A DNA stretch of 64,000 bases, taken from assembly GCA_039962225.1 (NCBI GenBank), contig JAMPKV010000002.1, positions 372,001-436,000 of the forward strand, read 5' to 3'. The position numbers and the translations under genes were made by a program. This document shows, one piece after another, positions 38,376-46,692 of the stretch (its first letter is position 1; every line of letters begins with the position of its first letter). The DNA comes from Microcoleus sp. AS-A8 (lineage in GTDB: Bacteria > Cyanobacteriota > Cyanobacteriia > Cyanobacteriales > Coleofasciculaceae). Below the pieces are notes generated by a model, which was not told the DNA's origin, did no database searches, and saw only the letters and a program-made list of their open reading frames with translations.

Positions 38376-39008
38376 TCAAGGCTCCACCGTAACAGGTGTA
38401 CCAATCTTTACCAGCGCGTACAACGCAAGGACATCTTTATTACGCATCCGGATGCAGCCGTGGGAAACCGCTTGTCCCACTAACGACTCGTCAGGGGTGC
38501 CATGAAATCCAATAAAGTTACGTCCATCAGTCCAAAAACCAATCCACCTCACTCCTAAGGGATTATCTCGCCCTGGGGGGATGATTTTACCATTCCAGGG
38601 ATGCTCCCAAGCGGGATGACGCCGCATATCTATGACTTGATAACGGCCTGTAGGGGTTTCCCATCCCGCCTTACCTACTGCGATCGGGTAACTCCGTTTC
38701 AAGTTATCGTCATGATAAACATAGACCCGACGGTGACTCAATTTAATCACTAAAGATGTGTTGTCAATCGTACTTTTTAGCTCGGTTTCTGGTGAGGGAA
38801 CATACAGAGAAGGCTCTCCCAAACGGGGCACTTGAGGTTTTGCAAAAGGCGAGAGGTTTTCAGATGCAGGTGTGTTGATCGTAGTATTGTCGGCTATAAC
38901 GCTGGAAGCGTCACCTTGCCGCTGAACGCTGAGCGCTAAAATGGCTGCACTCAAACACAGGAATATGAAGCGTTGCTCTGGGGATTTAACCCTCACTGTT
39001 ACTGTCAT
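38376..39008 (-). CDS. L,D-transpeptidase (YkuD/ErfK family)
   Basis: 210 residues. Forms 3-3 peptidoglycan cross-links or attaches proteins to the wall in the periplasm. N-terminal hydrophobic segment (FIFLCLSAAILALSV) is a signal or anchor. The YkuD domain runs from TSLVIKLSHRRVYVY; the catalytic motif is HGTPDESLVGQAVSHGCIRM, with His, Gly and Cys in HxxxxxxxxxxxxxxSHGCIRM order. The ATG at 39008 has a weak ribosome-binding site, and it lies 4 nt after a small open frame on the same strand, so it could be co-transcribed with it. Confidence 0.92.
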   Translation of the reverse strand: MTVTVRVKSPEQRFIFLCLSAAILALSVQRQGDASSVIADNTTINTPASENLSPFAKPQVPRLGEPSLYVPSPETELKSTIDNTSLVIKLSHRRVYVYHDDNLKRSYPIAVGKAGWETPTGRYQVIDMRRHPAWEHPWNGKIIPPGRDNPLGVRWIGFWTDGRNFIGFHGTPDESLVGQAVSHGCIRMRNKDVLALYALVKIGTPVTVEP

Positions 39009-39012
39009 CTTT

Positions 39013-39213
39013 TCAGGTAATTAGTTCATTCCAAACACTTACTTTAAAAGAAGCCGATGTGTCATATTTAACTGGCCTGATCCAGTAAGTTGGCTCCCCA
39101 AAAAGCAATATATTTGAATTAGCATAACTCCCAATCAAAGGATTTATATATTTAGGTAGATTAATCTCAAAATACCAGCCGTTAGGATTTGGAAGTTCTT
39201 TTGCCTCTATCAA
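39013..39213 (-). CDS. Possible small protein or gene fragment
   Basis: 66 codons from a TTG; open back to 39240 without an ATG or GTG. The content (LPNPNGWYFEINLPKYINPL, then LLFGEPTYWIRPVKYD) looks protein-like and is not low-complexity. No recognised family. Lack of a normal start and ending 4 nt before the L,D-transpeptidase ATG suggest the 3' end of a larger, degraded gene rather than a real small protein. Confidence 0.3.
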   Translation of the reverse strand: MIEAKELPNPNGWYFEINLPKYINPLIGSYANSNILLFGEPTYWIRPVKYDTSASFKVSVWNELIT

Positions 39214-39282
39214 GAGTCTTGTCGACCAAGACTCCAGCGTTAGCTTGGTTTGTTACTCAAATCTTCTGAAAGTGAGGTTATT

Positions 39283-39966
39283 ATGCGTCTTCAAAACCTA
39301 GAAATGTTAACGGGTGTGATGCTGTCCGTGCTAATTTCAGCAGTATCGGTATATCCGGCGAACGCTCGTCCTTTAGGAGAAGCAGGCTCAGAACAATGGC
39401 TGAGCCAGACAGATACGAATCGCAACGATACAATCCCTCCCAATCGCAACAATACGACAGATACTACGGATTCACCCAATACCAATCCCACCAACGATTT
39501 AAGAGATACCACTCCTACCAATCCAACAGATACAAATAATACACCGAGTACTGGTACCACTAACGATTCAACAGATACAAACAATACACCTAGTACCGAT
39601 ACCACTAACGATTCAACGGATACAAACAATACACCTAGTACTGGTACCACTCCTAGCAATCCAACGAATACTAACAATACACCTAGTACCGGTACCACTA
39701 ACGATTCAACGGATACTAACAATACGCCGAGTACCGGTACCACTAACGATTCAACAGATACAAATCGCACCAATACAACCGATACCAATCGTACCAATAC
39801 CATTCGTCGGCAAGAACGAACGATTCAGCAAAGGACAATCAATCAAACTACACCGACTCCGGCTCCGAATCGTACAACGACTCCTGACGCGACCTCGGCT
39901 CCTACCGTTGAACAATCCACTCCACAGTCAACTGAGCAGTCTGCGCCTGTGAGAGCACTTTGGTAG
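39283..39966 (+). CDS. Secreted Thr/Asn/Asp-rich tandem-repeat protein
   Basis: 227 residues from the ATG at 39283 (GTGAGG upstream). Signal peptide LTGVMLSVLISAVSVYPANA. The mature part is low-complexity, with five 15-residue repeats of the form TDTNNTPSTGTTNDS encoded by 45-bp units at about 39526-39753; one unit carries an extra residue. The tail is Gln/Thr/Pro-rich. Probably an extracellular or cell-surface intrinsically disordered or O-glycosylatable protein; no catalytic domain. Function unknown. Confidence 0.72.
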   Translation: MRLQNLEMLTGVMLSVLISAVSVYPANARPLGEAGSEQWLSQTDTNRNDTIPPNRNNTTDTTDSPNTNPTNDLRDTTPTNPTDTNNTPSTGTTNDSTDTNNTPSTDTTNDSTDTNNTPSTGTTPSNPTNTNNTPSTGTTNDSTDTNNTPSTGTTNDSTDTNRTNTTDTNRTNTIRRQERTIQQRTINQTTPTPAPNRTTTPDATSAPTVEQSTPQSTEQSAPVRALW

Positions 39967-40043
39967 GATTGCCCACTTTTTTGGCACTAATAAGGCAATA
40001 AACCCAAACTCGTAATACTGTTTCGCTTGATCTTTCCTTGCTG

Positions 40044-40066
40044 GGGGCATGGCATTGTTGTGCCCC
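40044..40066. repeat. Palindromic dispersed repeat (copy 1)
   Basis: GGGGCA...TGCCCC stem around GGCATTGTTG. Related to better copies at 51204 and 62762. It lies between the convergent repeat-protein and rimM genes and could serve as a bidirectional transcription stop. Confidence 0.5.
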
Positions 40067-40092
40067 TCTACATATATTGCTATTGCACGCCT

Positions 40093-40761
40093 TTACTCAG
40101 TCACATTGTCATTAACTTCTAACAAACCAGGCACATTGTCATTAACTTCTAACAAACCAGGCGGTGGTGTAATTTCAATCCGACCCCTCTGGAGATCGAC
40201 GACAGGCGCGATCGCTTTCACAAAGGGAATCAGCACCGTCACTGGCTTCTTTTCTTTCTGGCGTTTGAGCTTGCGGATTTTACTGGTTCGGGTGGGAGGT
40301 AGTGCTTCTGGTCTGGCGGGTGCGGGTTCCGGTTGCTCGTGTAGCTTAACCTCCAACAAACTGTTCCCGGCGGGAATCACATCAACGACAACACCGACTA
40401 ACTCGTTTGTCAGTTGATTAAAGACCTCCAGATCGATCAAGTCCATCACATGATATTCATCTTCCCCTAGTTCCGGGCGATCGCTGGCTGGCACCAAGAG
40501 TACAGAATCGCGCAATGCTTCTGCCTGGTCGCGATTTTCAACTCCCGCTAGCTTTACGATGTATAAGCCTTTACCGGGAACATAACGCCCACTCAGCAAT
40601 TCTATCGGTTGTGGTTCAGTCTCACCCGCTCGCTTGAGAAAGCGCTTTCCGGGTTCTTCAAACCGTTCCGGAAAATCAGAATTCGGATAGACGCGCAACT
40701 CCCCGTTTAGACCTTGCGGAGCAACAAGGGTGCCAATTTCTAGCCAGTCGTCATTTGCCAT
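40093..40761 (-). CDS. rimM: Ribosome maturation factor RimM
   Basis: Helps mature the 16S rRNA 3' domain and the 30S head. 222 residues. N-terminal RimM domain: [20 protein letters not shown]; the PRC-barrel domain starts near [16 protein letters not shown] basic, proline-rich insert ([20 protein letters not shown]) before the final strand is common in cyanobacterial RimM. The C terminus carries a perfect duplication: a 30-bp unit (40102-40131 and 40132-40161) encodes [10 protein letters not shown] twice. Confidence 0.93.
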   Translation of the reverse strand: MANDDWLEIGTLVAPQGLNGELRVYPNSDFPERFEEPGKRFLKRAGETEPQPIELLSGRYVPGKGLYIVKLAGVENRDQAEALRDSVLLVPASDRPELGEDEYHVMDLIDLEVFNQLTNELVGVVVDVIPAGNSLLEVKLHEQPEPAPARPEALPPTRTSKIRKLKRQKEKKPVTVLIPFVKAIAPVVDLQRGRIEITPPPGLLEVNDNVPGLLEVNDNVTE

Positions 40762-40983
40762 TCTCTGTGAATTTCTAGCGGTAAGCTTTTAAATTTTAAC
40801 GATTGGCTACATTAATCGGCTTACCTGAATTAACCCAATCTTCCCCCCCTAGCCGATAACTCTCCTCATCCAGCCATCCCTTAGGCATTATCTCTGAGTC
40901 TCAAGGCCGATGCTAGGGTTGCCGGATTCTTCTACCCAATCATGAATTGGTTTTTGCATGTCCTCTGAGGTGAGAAAATCACA

Positions 40984-41148
40984 TCAATCCCCTCCAAAAC
41001 ACCACAAGAAGACCAGCAAGACCACTACCAAGCTCAAGGAAGTAAGAGGTCTGAAGGAATTCACGATTTCCAGGGGAAAAAAGATCAGAACTTCTGCAAA
41101 CATCAAACCGCTCAGGAGCAGCAACAAAATCAAGATAATGGAGGACAT
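40984..41148 (-). CDS. Small two-helix membrane protein
   Basis: 54 residues from an ATG with GGAGA 5 nt upstream. Two hydrophobic segments: SIILILLLLLSGLMFAEVLI and LVVVLLVFLWCF. Upstream in-frame starts are possible (41184). The overlapping plus-strand frame (40958-41170) is merely Lys/Thr/Ser-rich and lacks a ribosome-binding site. No known family assigned; identification as a real gene rests on the start signal and clean membrane segments. Confidence 0.5.
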   Translation of the reverse strand: MSSIILILLLLLSGLMFAEVLIFFPLEIVNSFRPLTSLSLVVVLLVFLWCFGGD

Positions 41149-41328
41149 ATTATCTCCAAAATACTCATAAGACCGGAAAAACATGACTCTTGATTAGGGC
41201 AGATAGTTTACTGTCACGTCTGTAACTCTTCAACTGTCTAAAGTCAGATATGAAGATACTAGGCAGTCTGATCTGCATTTTGACTGGGAAAAATATTGAT
41301 TCTCAGTCTTTTAAGGAGGGTCTTGGTC

Positions 41329-41805
41329 ATGCGGTGGTTACATAGTCGAGTTTGGGTCGCTTTGGCAGTAGCCTTAAGCGCTACACCCGCTTTCTCTCAA
41401 GCGGCAAATTTCCGTAAGTTGACACTATCGTCCGGCTTTTCCCCAGCAGCGGGACAAGCTTCCGGTCAGACAGGAGGAACGCTCTCATTATCGTCAATCG
41501 CTAATAGCGATCGCAACAACAAGCCCTGTATCGGTTATGGTTCTGAAACTCCCGATCACATCATGGTGTTGGAGAGCAAGTTTCCTAAGCTAGCCGTAGA
41601 AGTTAATAGCGGGAAAGATACCACCTTAGTCATTCGAGGGCCAAATAACTTAATTTTTTGCGGCGATGATACCAAGACCAGCAAAGGTGCGAGCAAAGAT
41701 GCTAGTGTAGAAGCTGCCAATTTACCACCCGGAGAATACCGTGTTTGGGTCGGTGCCATGCAGGAGGGTCAACGCTGGAATTACACCTTGACTGTCCGAC
41801 AGTAG
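41329..41805 (+). CDS. Secreted hypothetical protein
   Basis: 158 residues from the ATG at 41329 (GGAGG upstream; a further start at 41296 is less likely). Signal peptide ends near ATPAFSQA. The mature part has a cysteine in KPCIGYGSETPDHIM and a second in LIFCGDDTKTSKG, which may form a disulfide, followed by LPPGEYRVWVGAM, a beta-sandwich end resembling bacterial pre-peptidase C-terminal domains. Likely periplasmic or outer-surface. Function unknown. Confidence 0.72.
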   Translation: MRWLHSRVWVALAVALSATPAFSQAANFRKLTLSSGFSPAAGQASGQTGGTLSLSSIANSDRNNKPCIGYGSETPDHIMVLESKFPKLAVEVNSGKDTTLVIRGPNNLIFCGDDTKTSKGASKDASVEAANLPPGEYRVWVGAMQEGQRWNYTLTVRQ

Positions 41806-41813
41806 GTAAGGAA

Positions 41814-41840
41814 GGTAAGATAGTTGTAGTCTATCTTACC
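41814..41840 (+). terminator. Hairpin between hypothetical gene and cysE
   Basis: Perfect 10-bp stem (GGTAAGATAG / CTATCTTACC) with a 7-nt loop, 9 nt after the upstream stop. It is followed by ATTATAATTG, not a run of T, so it may slow or attenuate transcription rather than fully stop it. Confidence 0.5.
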
Positions 41841-41861
41841 ATTATAATTGGGTAACTTTTT

Positions 41862-42638
41862 GTGCTATCTGCGCTTCTTGCTGACTTCCGAATCATCTTT
41901 GAGCGTGACCCAGCTGCCCGTAATTGGCTGGAGGTGTTGTTCTGCTATCCCGGTCTTCAGGCACTGCTGTTCCACCGCATTTGCCACGGGTTATATGCTC
42001 TAGGAATTCCCTTGATTCCCAGGGTCATCTCTCAGTTCTGCCGCTTTTTGACCGGCATTGAAATTCATCCCGGTGCCACGATTGGGAAAGGCGTCTTCAT
42101 CGATCACGGCATGGGCGTGGTGATTGGAGAAACCGCTATTGTCGGAGACTACAGCCTGATTTACCAAGGCGTTACCCTGGGGGGTACAGGTAAAGAGTGT
42201 GGTAAGCGGCATCCTACTTTGGGAGAAAATGTCGTAGTCGGTGCGGGTTCTAAAGTTCTGGGTAACATCCAAATCGGTCAGAATGTCCGCATTGGAGCCG
42301 GTTCAGTGGTGTTGCGAGATGTGCCGGCTGATTGTACGGTTGTGGGTGTCCCTGGTCGGATTATTTATCGCTCTGGTGTTCGAGTCGATCCCTTAGAACA
42401 TGGCAACCTACCTGATTCAGAAGCCACTGTTATTCGCACGTTAGTAGACCGAATTGAGGCTCTAGAGCAACAATTACAAGAATTACAAGAGCAAATCACT
42501 CCACCCTCTTCCATGCCCGTCTTAGTTCATGCTGGGTCTTCAAAATTTGAGTTGCCCACTCCCCCGGTAACGGTTGCCCAGTCTTGCAGCCTCAAGGACA
42601 AAGCGATTCAGGAGTTTTTCGATGGGTCTGGGATTTGA
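41862..42638 (+). CDS. cysE: Serine O-acetyltransferase
   Basis: Makes O-acetylserine from serine and acetyl-CoA, the committed step to cysteine. 258 residues, GTG start (MLSALLADFRIIFERDPAAR). The N-terminal helical part is short, as in the cyanobacterial/plant-like CysE. The left-handed beta-helix is visible as hexapeptides (IEIHPGATIGKGVFIDHGMG, VVIGETAIVGD), with catalytic His in DHGMG and the GGTGKxxGKRHPTLG loop. A 60-residue C-terminal tail with a Glu/Gln-rich coiled coil (ALEQQLQELQEQI) follows. It may help bind cysteine synthase. Confidence 0.94.
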   Translation: MLSALLADFRIIFERDPAARNWLEVLFCYPGLQALLFHRICHGLYALGIPLIPRVISQFCRFLTGIEIHPGATIGKGVFIDHGMGVVIGETAIVGDYSLIYQGVTLGGTGKECGKRHPTLGENVVVGAGSKVLGNIQIGQNVRIGAGSVVLRDVPADCTVVGVPGRIIYRSGVRVDPLEHGNLPDSEATVIRTLVDRIEALEQQLQELQEQITPPSSMPVLVHAGSSKFELPTPPVTVAQSCSLKDKAIQEFFDGSGI

Positions 42639-42661
42639 CCGCTATTTTCCACACCTTTAAG

Positions 42662-43243
42662 TTAAGGATTGACAGCTTCCTTAGACCAGTCATCAAAGCT
42701 GTTTTTCTGATAAAAGACCCGGTTTTGGGGTTCGCCTCGCAACTCTAGGTGATCGACCTGTATAGGGTCTAGCAGTAACAGACAAAAATTGGGTAATGGT
42801 TGCTCTAAGTGGGGCGGCGGTGGCGAAAAAGCACCGCCGTTTTCAAGTCTGGGTTTACCCGGATAAGGCCACGCGAATTGTAAACGAGCTGAATCTGAAA
42901 GGTCTTGCCAAGTTGTCTGACGTGCTTGTTGGAACAATAGGTTAGGATGCTCGGCTCCAATCAGAGTCAATTCACCCGCCAAACGAAATTGCTCACGAGT
43001 TTTGGGAAAGTACCAGCACGCTTCTCCCCAAGAGTTCTGATTAATTTGCTCAGCTTTCTGGCTACGGGAATCGGTAATTATTTTTAGTTGATCAGTATCG
43101 TCTAAAAACCCCCGAAAGACAACCGTGCGATTAGCTGGAAGTCCATCGGGACGAACGGTAGCGAGTTGGAAGTAACGCGCATCAGGCAGGCTGCGATTTT
43201 TGTGGAGGGCACGAGCGAGAAGCGATCGCCAGGGAGCTGTCAT
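42662..43243 (-). CDS. FMN-dependent PPOX-type flavoprotein (Npun_F5749-like)
   Basis: 193 residues from the ATG at 43243, where the conserved MTAPWRSLLARAL begins; earlier starts at 43300 and 43276 add poorly matching sequence. It belongs to the pyridoxamine-phosphate-oxidase fold: YFQLATVRPDGLPANRTVVF, SRSQKAEQI, WYFPKTREQFRLAGE. Members bind FMN and act on pyridoxine phosphate or other small substrates; classical PdxH substrate-binding residues are not fully kept, so PNP oxidase activity is uncertain. Confidence 0.82.
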   Translation of the reverse strand: MTAPWRSLLARALHKNRSLPDARYFQLATVRPDGLPANRTVVFRGFLDDTDQLKIITDSRSQKAEQINQNSWGEACWYFPKTREQFRLAGELTLIGAEHPNLLFQQARQTTWQDLSDSARLQFAWPYPGKPRLENGGAFSPPPPHLEQPLPNFCLLLLDPIQVDHLELRGEPQNRVFYQKNSFDDWSKEAVNP

Positions 43244-43572
43244 ACATTGTTGGATCAGAGATTGGGTCTTACACATCACAGTCAACTGCCCCACGCACAA
43301 GGCGATGGGACTTGTAACTAGGCAAGATTACTCTCGCCCGCTTGCCTCGCCTCTCATCCCACCCGCAAGGAGATGGGGTTTTCTCGGCAAATTTTATAAA
43401 AAGTCAGTCCATCCTAGGACAACCGTTAAGGTCAGTGCTTTTCGGGCAGGAAACGGTGGTGAGGCTAAAGCCTCACGATACGAGCATGAATCCCTTTCTA
43501 GTTATAGGGTAGTATTGACTCCTTAAAGAGTTTTAACCACTATATCTGAGACAGCGAGACTCATTGGAATCT
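43244..43572. other. Intergenic region upstream of nrdJ
   Basis: 329 nt, no gene. A perfect hairpin GTGAGGC-TAAA-GCCTCAC lies at 43459-43476 within a block that looks like an insertion-element end (CAGGAAACGGTGGTGAGG on one side, GATACGAGCATGAATCCC on the other). The nrdJ promoter must be here. I searched by eye for a cobalamin riboswitch and saw none. Confidence 0.4.
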
Positions 43573-44796
43573 ATGGTTCGAGAACTTGAGCGCAGAGGCG
43601 AGACGACGCAGTTCCCTGAAACGGCACCCGCTGCTAATCCCGTGTTTTTTAGAACATACAGCCGTCGAACAGAAAGGGGACGAGAGACGTGGGAGGAAGT
43701 GTGCGATCGCACCACCCAGGGATTGACTAAACTCGGAAAGCTGACCCAGAGTGAAGCCACCCTACTATATCGGATGATGAGCCAGCTCAAGAGTCTCCCC
43801 TCCGGGCGATGGATGTGGGTTGGCGGCACGGACTGGATTGAGAAACCACAGAACTTCTCAGGAGCCTACAATTGCACCAGCACTAATGCGGTGGATTGGC
43901 AAGCTTTTGGACTGATGATGGATCTGGCGATGATGGGCTGCGGTACAGGCGCTGTCCTCGAAGCCAAGTACATCAACCAACTCCCCCCGATTCGGAACCA
44001 GCTCACAGTAAATATACAAGGAGAAATTGGCTCTACACCAATTGCAGAGCGTCGCGAATACACTGAAGTAAAGATTGAGGGAAATCAAGTCTACATCAAC
44101 GTAGGAGACTCTCGCCAAGGTTGGGTTAAGTCTTACCAAACCCTGCTGGAATTATCCAGTGATGAGCAATTTTCTGGGTCAGTACAAGTTTTCATCGACT
44201 TGAGTGATGTGCGTCCGGCGGGAGAGTCCCTCAAAGGCTTTGGAGGGGTTGCTAATCCGGTTAAGTTGTCGGAACTTTATCAGCGTGGTGCAGCAATTCT
44301 GAATAAAGCTGTAGGGCGGCAATTAAATTCAGTTGAGTGCTGTCTATTAATTGATGAAGCAGCTATCACCATCGTTGCTGGAAATATTCGCAGAAGTGCA
44401 GGCATCCGCCAATTCGATTCCAACGATGAATTAGGCGCTAATGCCAAAACTAATCTGTGGCAGCAAGATGAAAATGGAAACTGGCGTATCGATCCTGAAC
44501 GAGATGCGCTTCGCATGGCGAATCATACCCGAATTTTCTATCAAAAACCCTCTGAGCAAGAATGTATTGAAGTCGTCCGCAAGCAATATTATAGTGGTGA
44601 AGGCGCGATTCAATGGGCTGGCGAAGCAGTAGCCAGAGCTAACTGCGATTTGCTGTCAACTCAAGAACTCAGAAAATCTTTTCTGAAATCTTACGAACAA
44701 GGAACAGCAAAACAATGGTTGCAAGAACGCTATCCGATGCTAGTTCCTGATGAGATAGATCATCGATTAGCTCGTGTTGGTTTAAATCCGTGTGGT
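43573..44796 (+). CDS. nrdJ: NrdJ, B12-dependent class II ribonucleotide reductase, exon 1
   Basis: First 408 residues of a ~761-residue adenosylcobalamin-dependent ribonucleoside-triphosphate reductase. The ATG at 43573 gives MVRELERRGETTQF; a TTG at 43564 is possible. Family marks: PSGRWMWVGGTDW, FSGAYNCTSTNAVDW (first redox cysteine region), MMGCGTGAVLEAKYI, and NIRRSAGIRQFDS. The final codons reach RVGLNPCGG/E, the strand that carries the active-site Cys. Reading straight on gives a stop at 44802, but the protein resumes exactly after the 502-nt insertion. Confidence 0.92.
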
Positions 44797-45298
44797 AAGT
44801 AACTTTGCCTCACTTAAAAAACCCCGCAAAATCGGTAGAAGCTGAGATATAGCTAGCTAAATTCGGTAAATTTTGGTAAAGTAAAACTCCTTAAGTCGAA
44901 TTTTTCTCCAGGTAGTTTTATGCCTACAGAAAAACAAAAATTTAAGTTTTAGTGTGCCACTTGCCATCTCTAACATCACGTTCTTGAAAGCCCTGGTTTA
45001 TATCAGGCTGACAAGTCAAAATACCTACCCATTTAGCAGTCTGTTAATACCGAGGTAAGTAGAGGAACTAAAAAGCCTTTACCACCGTAGAGCGTAGAGG
45101 GTGAAACTTTGTAAGTTGAAAAGTAGTCAAAAGAGACAATTTACAAAGAATATAATCCGAGGTAACACCTCCTACACCTTGGGGTGTAGCTCCAAGAGTG
45201 TGGGGCTTCCTCTGTTAGGAAGAAAATGTACGCCGAGCTACAGGGAAAACCGAACCTGTAGAACTAAAGGATAAAAAGCCTTTAGGGTAACAAAACTG
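44797..45298 (+). ncRNA. Intervening sequence splitting nrdJ, probable group I intron
   Basis: Precise removal of 44797-45298 joins GGT to GAA and restores NPCG-EIIGSNFHCNLAEIHL. The boundary fits group I rules: the 5' exon ends in U and the last intron base is G. P1 can form: exon GTGTGGT (44790-44796) pairs with GCCTCAC (44807-44813), one U-U mismatch and a U-G pair at the splice site. Near the 3' end are four perfect stems: 45172/45183 (7 bp), 45206/45217 (6 bp), 45238/45255 (7 bp) and 45264/45279 (7 bp). I could not place the conserved P7 strands confidently, so the class is inferred. No ORF or homing nuclease is inside. The nrdJ gene of cyanobacteria is a known site of introns and inteins. 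Confidence 0.7.
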
Positions 45299-46360
45299 GA
45301 AATAATTGGTTCTAATTTTCACTGCAATTTGGCTGAGATTCATCTCAATCAAATTGACCCCTTCAACTACAAAGAACAAGAGGAGGCTTTCACCGCAGGA
45401 GCGCTTTCAGTCGCCGTGCTTCTGAATCACCAATTTGTTGAGGAACGTTACCGCAAGTCTCGGGAACTCGATCCCATTGTCGGTGTATCCTTCACAGGCT
45501 TGTTCGACTTCTTTGTGAACGCCTTTGGAGTCGATTGGTTGCGCTGGTGGCAAGAAGGACGACCTGATACAACCGCAGGCGTGCAGTTTAAGTTACAGGA
45601 GCAGGAATACTTGACTCGTTGGCGAGAAATTGTGCATCGGGTGGTGTGGGATTATTGTAATGACCATAACCTCAAACACCCCAACCGCTGCACCACTGTC
45701 CAACCGTCGGGTACCAAATCTCTCCTGACAGGAGCATCACCCGGTTGGCATCCGCCCAAAGCCCAGCGTTTTCTCCGACGGATTACGTTCCGCAAAAATG
45801 ACCCTGTAGCACTGGCTTGTATCGATTACGGATACAATGTCATCCCCTCTCAATCAGATAAAGATGAAAATGGAAACCTCTTGAATGACCCCTTCGATTC
45901 CCGTTGCTCGGAATGGTTGGTAGAAATTCCGGTGGCTGTACCTTGGGCTGACTTACCGGGGGCTGATGAAATAGACATTAGCCAATTTAGCGCACTCGCT
46001 CAACTGGACTTTTACATGCAAGTCCAAAACTTCTATACCCGACACAACACCAGTGCTACCATTGAGCTGCGTGACGCGGAAATCGAATCTTTAGGGACTC
46101 GGATTTACGAGGCCATCCGAGATGATCAAGGCTATATCTCTGCTGCTCTGCTCGCACGCTTTGACGATCATCAAACCTTCCCTCGTTTGCCCTTTGAGCC
46201 GATAGACCGTCATCAGTACGAACAGCTAATGCAGCAAGTCGTAACGCGGCGTCAAATCAATGACTTCCATGTGGCACTCAGTCGTTATGATTTAGGCGAA
46301 TTAGCAGAAGCAGGACCCGTCGGTTGTGACTCCGATAAATGTCTGTTTCCAGAAAAATAA
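45299..46360 (+). CDS. nrdJ: NrdJ, exon 2
   Basis: Residues 409-761. Starts EIIGSNFHCNLAEIHLNQID, so the reading frame begins at 45299, 30 nt before the TTG at 45329 that would otherwise be taken as a start. It carries the rest of the ten-stranded barrel: PNRCTTVQPSGTKSLLTG (the conserved PSGT loop), GASPGWHPPKAQRFLRRITF, and TRHNTSATIELRDAEI. The C terminus ends in CDSDKC, the mobile cysteine pair that re-reduces the active site. The gene needs cobalamin; the cobyrinate amidating gene lies 8 kb downstream. Confidence 0.93.
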   Translation, partial: EIIGSNFHCNLAEIHLNQIDPFNYKEQEEAFTAGALSVAVLLNHQFVEERYRKSRELDPIVGVSFTGLFDFFVNAFGVDWLRWWQEGRPDTTAGVQFKLQEQEYLTRWREIVHRVVWDYCNDHNLKHPNRCTTVQPSGTKSLLTGASPGWHPPKAQRFLRRITFRKNDPVALACIDYGYNVIPSQSDKDENGNLLNDPFDSRCSEWLVEIPVAVPWADLPGADEIDISQFSALAQLDFYMQVQNFYTRHNTSATIELRDAEIESLGTRIYEAIRDDQGYISAALLARFDDHQTFPRLPFEPIDRHQYEQLMQQVVTRRQINDFHVALSRYDLGELAEAGPVGCDSDKCLFPEK

Positions 46361-46371
46361 TCGGTATCGCT

Positions 46372-46405
46372 CAGGAGTAATCATCGCTCCAAGGGGTTAC
46401 TCCTG
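46372..46405 (+). terminator. Hairpin after nrdJ
   Basis: 9-bp stem CAGGAGTAA / TTACTCCTG, 12 nt after the nrdJ stop, without a T-run. Possible terminator or 3'-end protection. Confidence 0.45.
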
Positions 46406-46473
46406 AACAGACACGTTAGGATTCGAGAAGAATCACTCATTATCAATGCCCAGTAGCACAAGGAGACACCCAG

Positions 46474-46692
46474 ATGTTCCTCGATGAACTGTCACCCATT
46501 GCCAAACAACTGACTCAGCAGCCGGTTGCTTTCTTGGGAGGATTTTTTTCAGGAGTGTTTCGACTCAACCTCGCTGATGACCCCGTGAAAAGCTGGCTGG
46601 ATCAGGAAACTGGTTCTACTACCTACACATCTGCTACCAGTGGCAGTGAAAACGGTAAAACTAGCGGTCCTCAATCGATTTCGATTGAATAA
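46474..46692 (+). CDS. Conserved small hypothetical protein
   Basis: 72 residues with AAGGAG 8-9 nt before the ATG. The N-terminal half FLDELSPIAKQLTQQPVAFL, GGFFSGVFRLNLADDPVKSWL is a recognisable short conserved cyanobacterial sequence of unknown function. The C-terminal third (TSATSGSENGKTSGPQS) is a disordered Ser/Thr/Gly tail. No signal peptide is clear; a single weak hydrophobic stretch lies at residues 18-32. Confidence 0.65.
   Translation: MFLDELSPIAKQLTQQPVAFLGGFFSGVFRLNLADDPVKSWLDQETGSTTYTSATSGSENGKTSGPQSISIE

Noticed and set aside
39291-39803. Val/Leu-rich 170-codon frame opposite the Thr/Asn repeat gene
   Set aside because: It is the complement of the tandem repeat and simply mirrors it.
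40958-41170. Basic 70-codon plus-strand frame
   Set aside because: It overlaps the minus-strand small membrane protein that has a ribosome-binding site and clear hydrophobic helices; the plus frame is only Lys/Ser/Thr-rich.
44797-45298. Group II intron
   Set aside because: The boundary that restores the protein does not begin with GUGYG or end in AY, and I found no domain V hairpin with the usual AGC triad. Group I-type boundary and P1 fit better, though not proven.
44797-45328. Intein or frameshift as the cause of the split nrdJ
   Set aside because: The inserted 502 nt has stop codons in frame and no protein motifs. The two gene halves rejoin exactly at codon level after removing it, which fits an RNA intron and not an intein or single-base frameshift.
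45329-46360. Separate gene starting at TTG 45329
   Set aside because: Residues EIIGSNFHCN upstream in the same frame are conserved reductase sequence, so the frame starts before 45329 and belongs to nrdJ.
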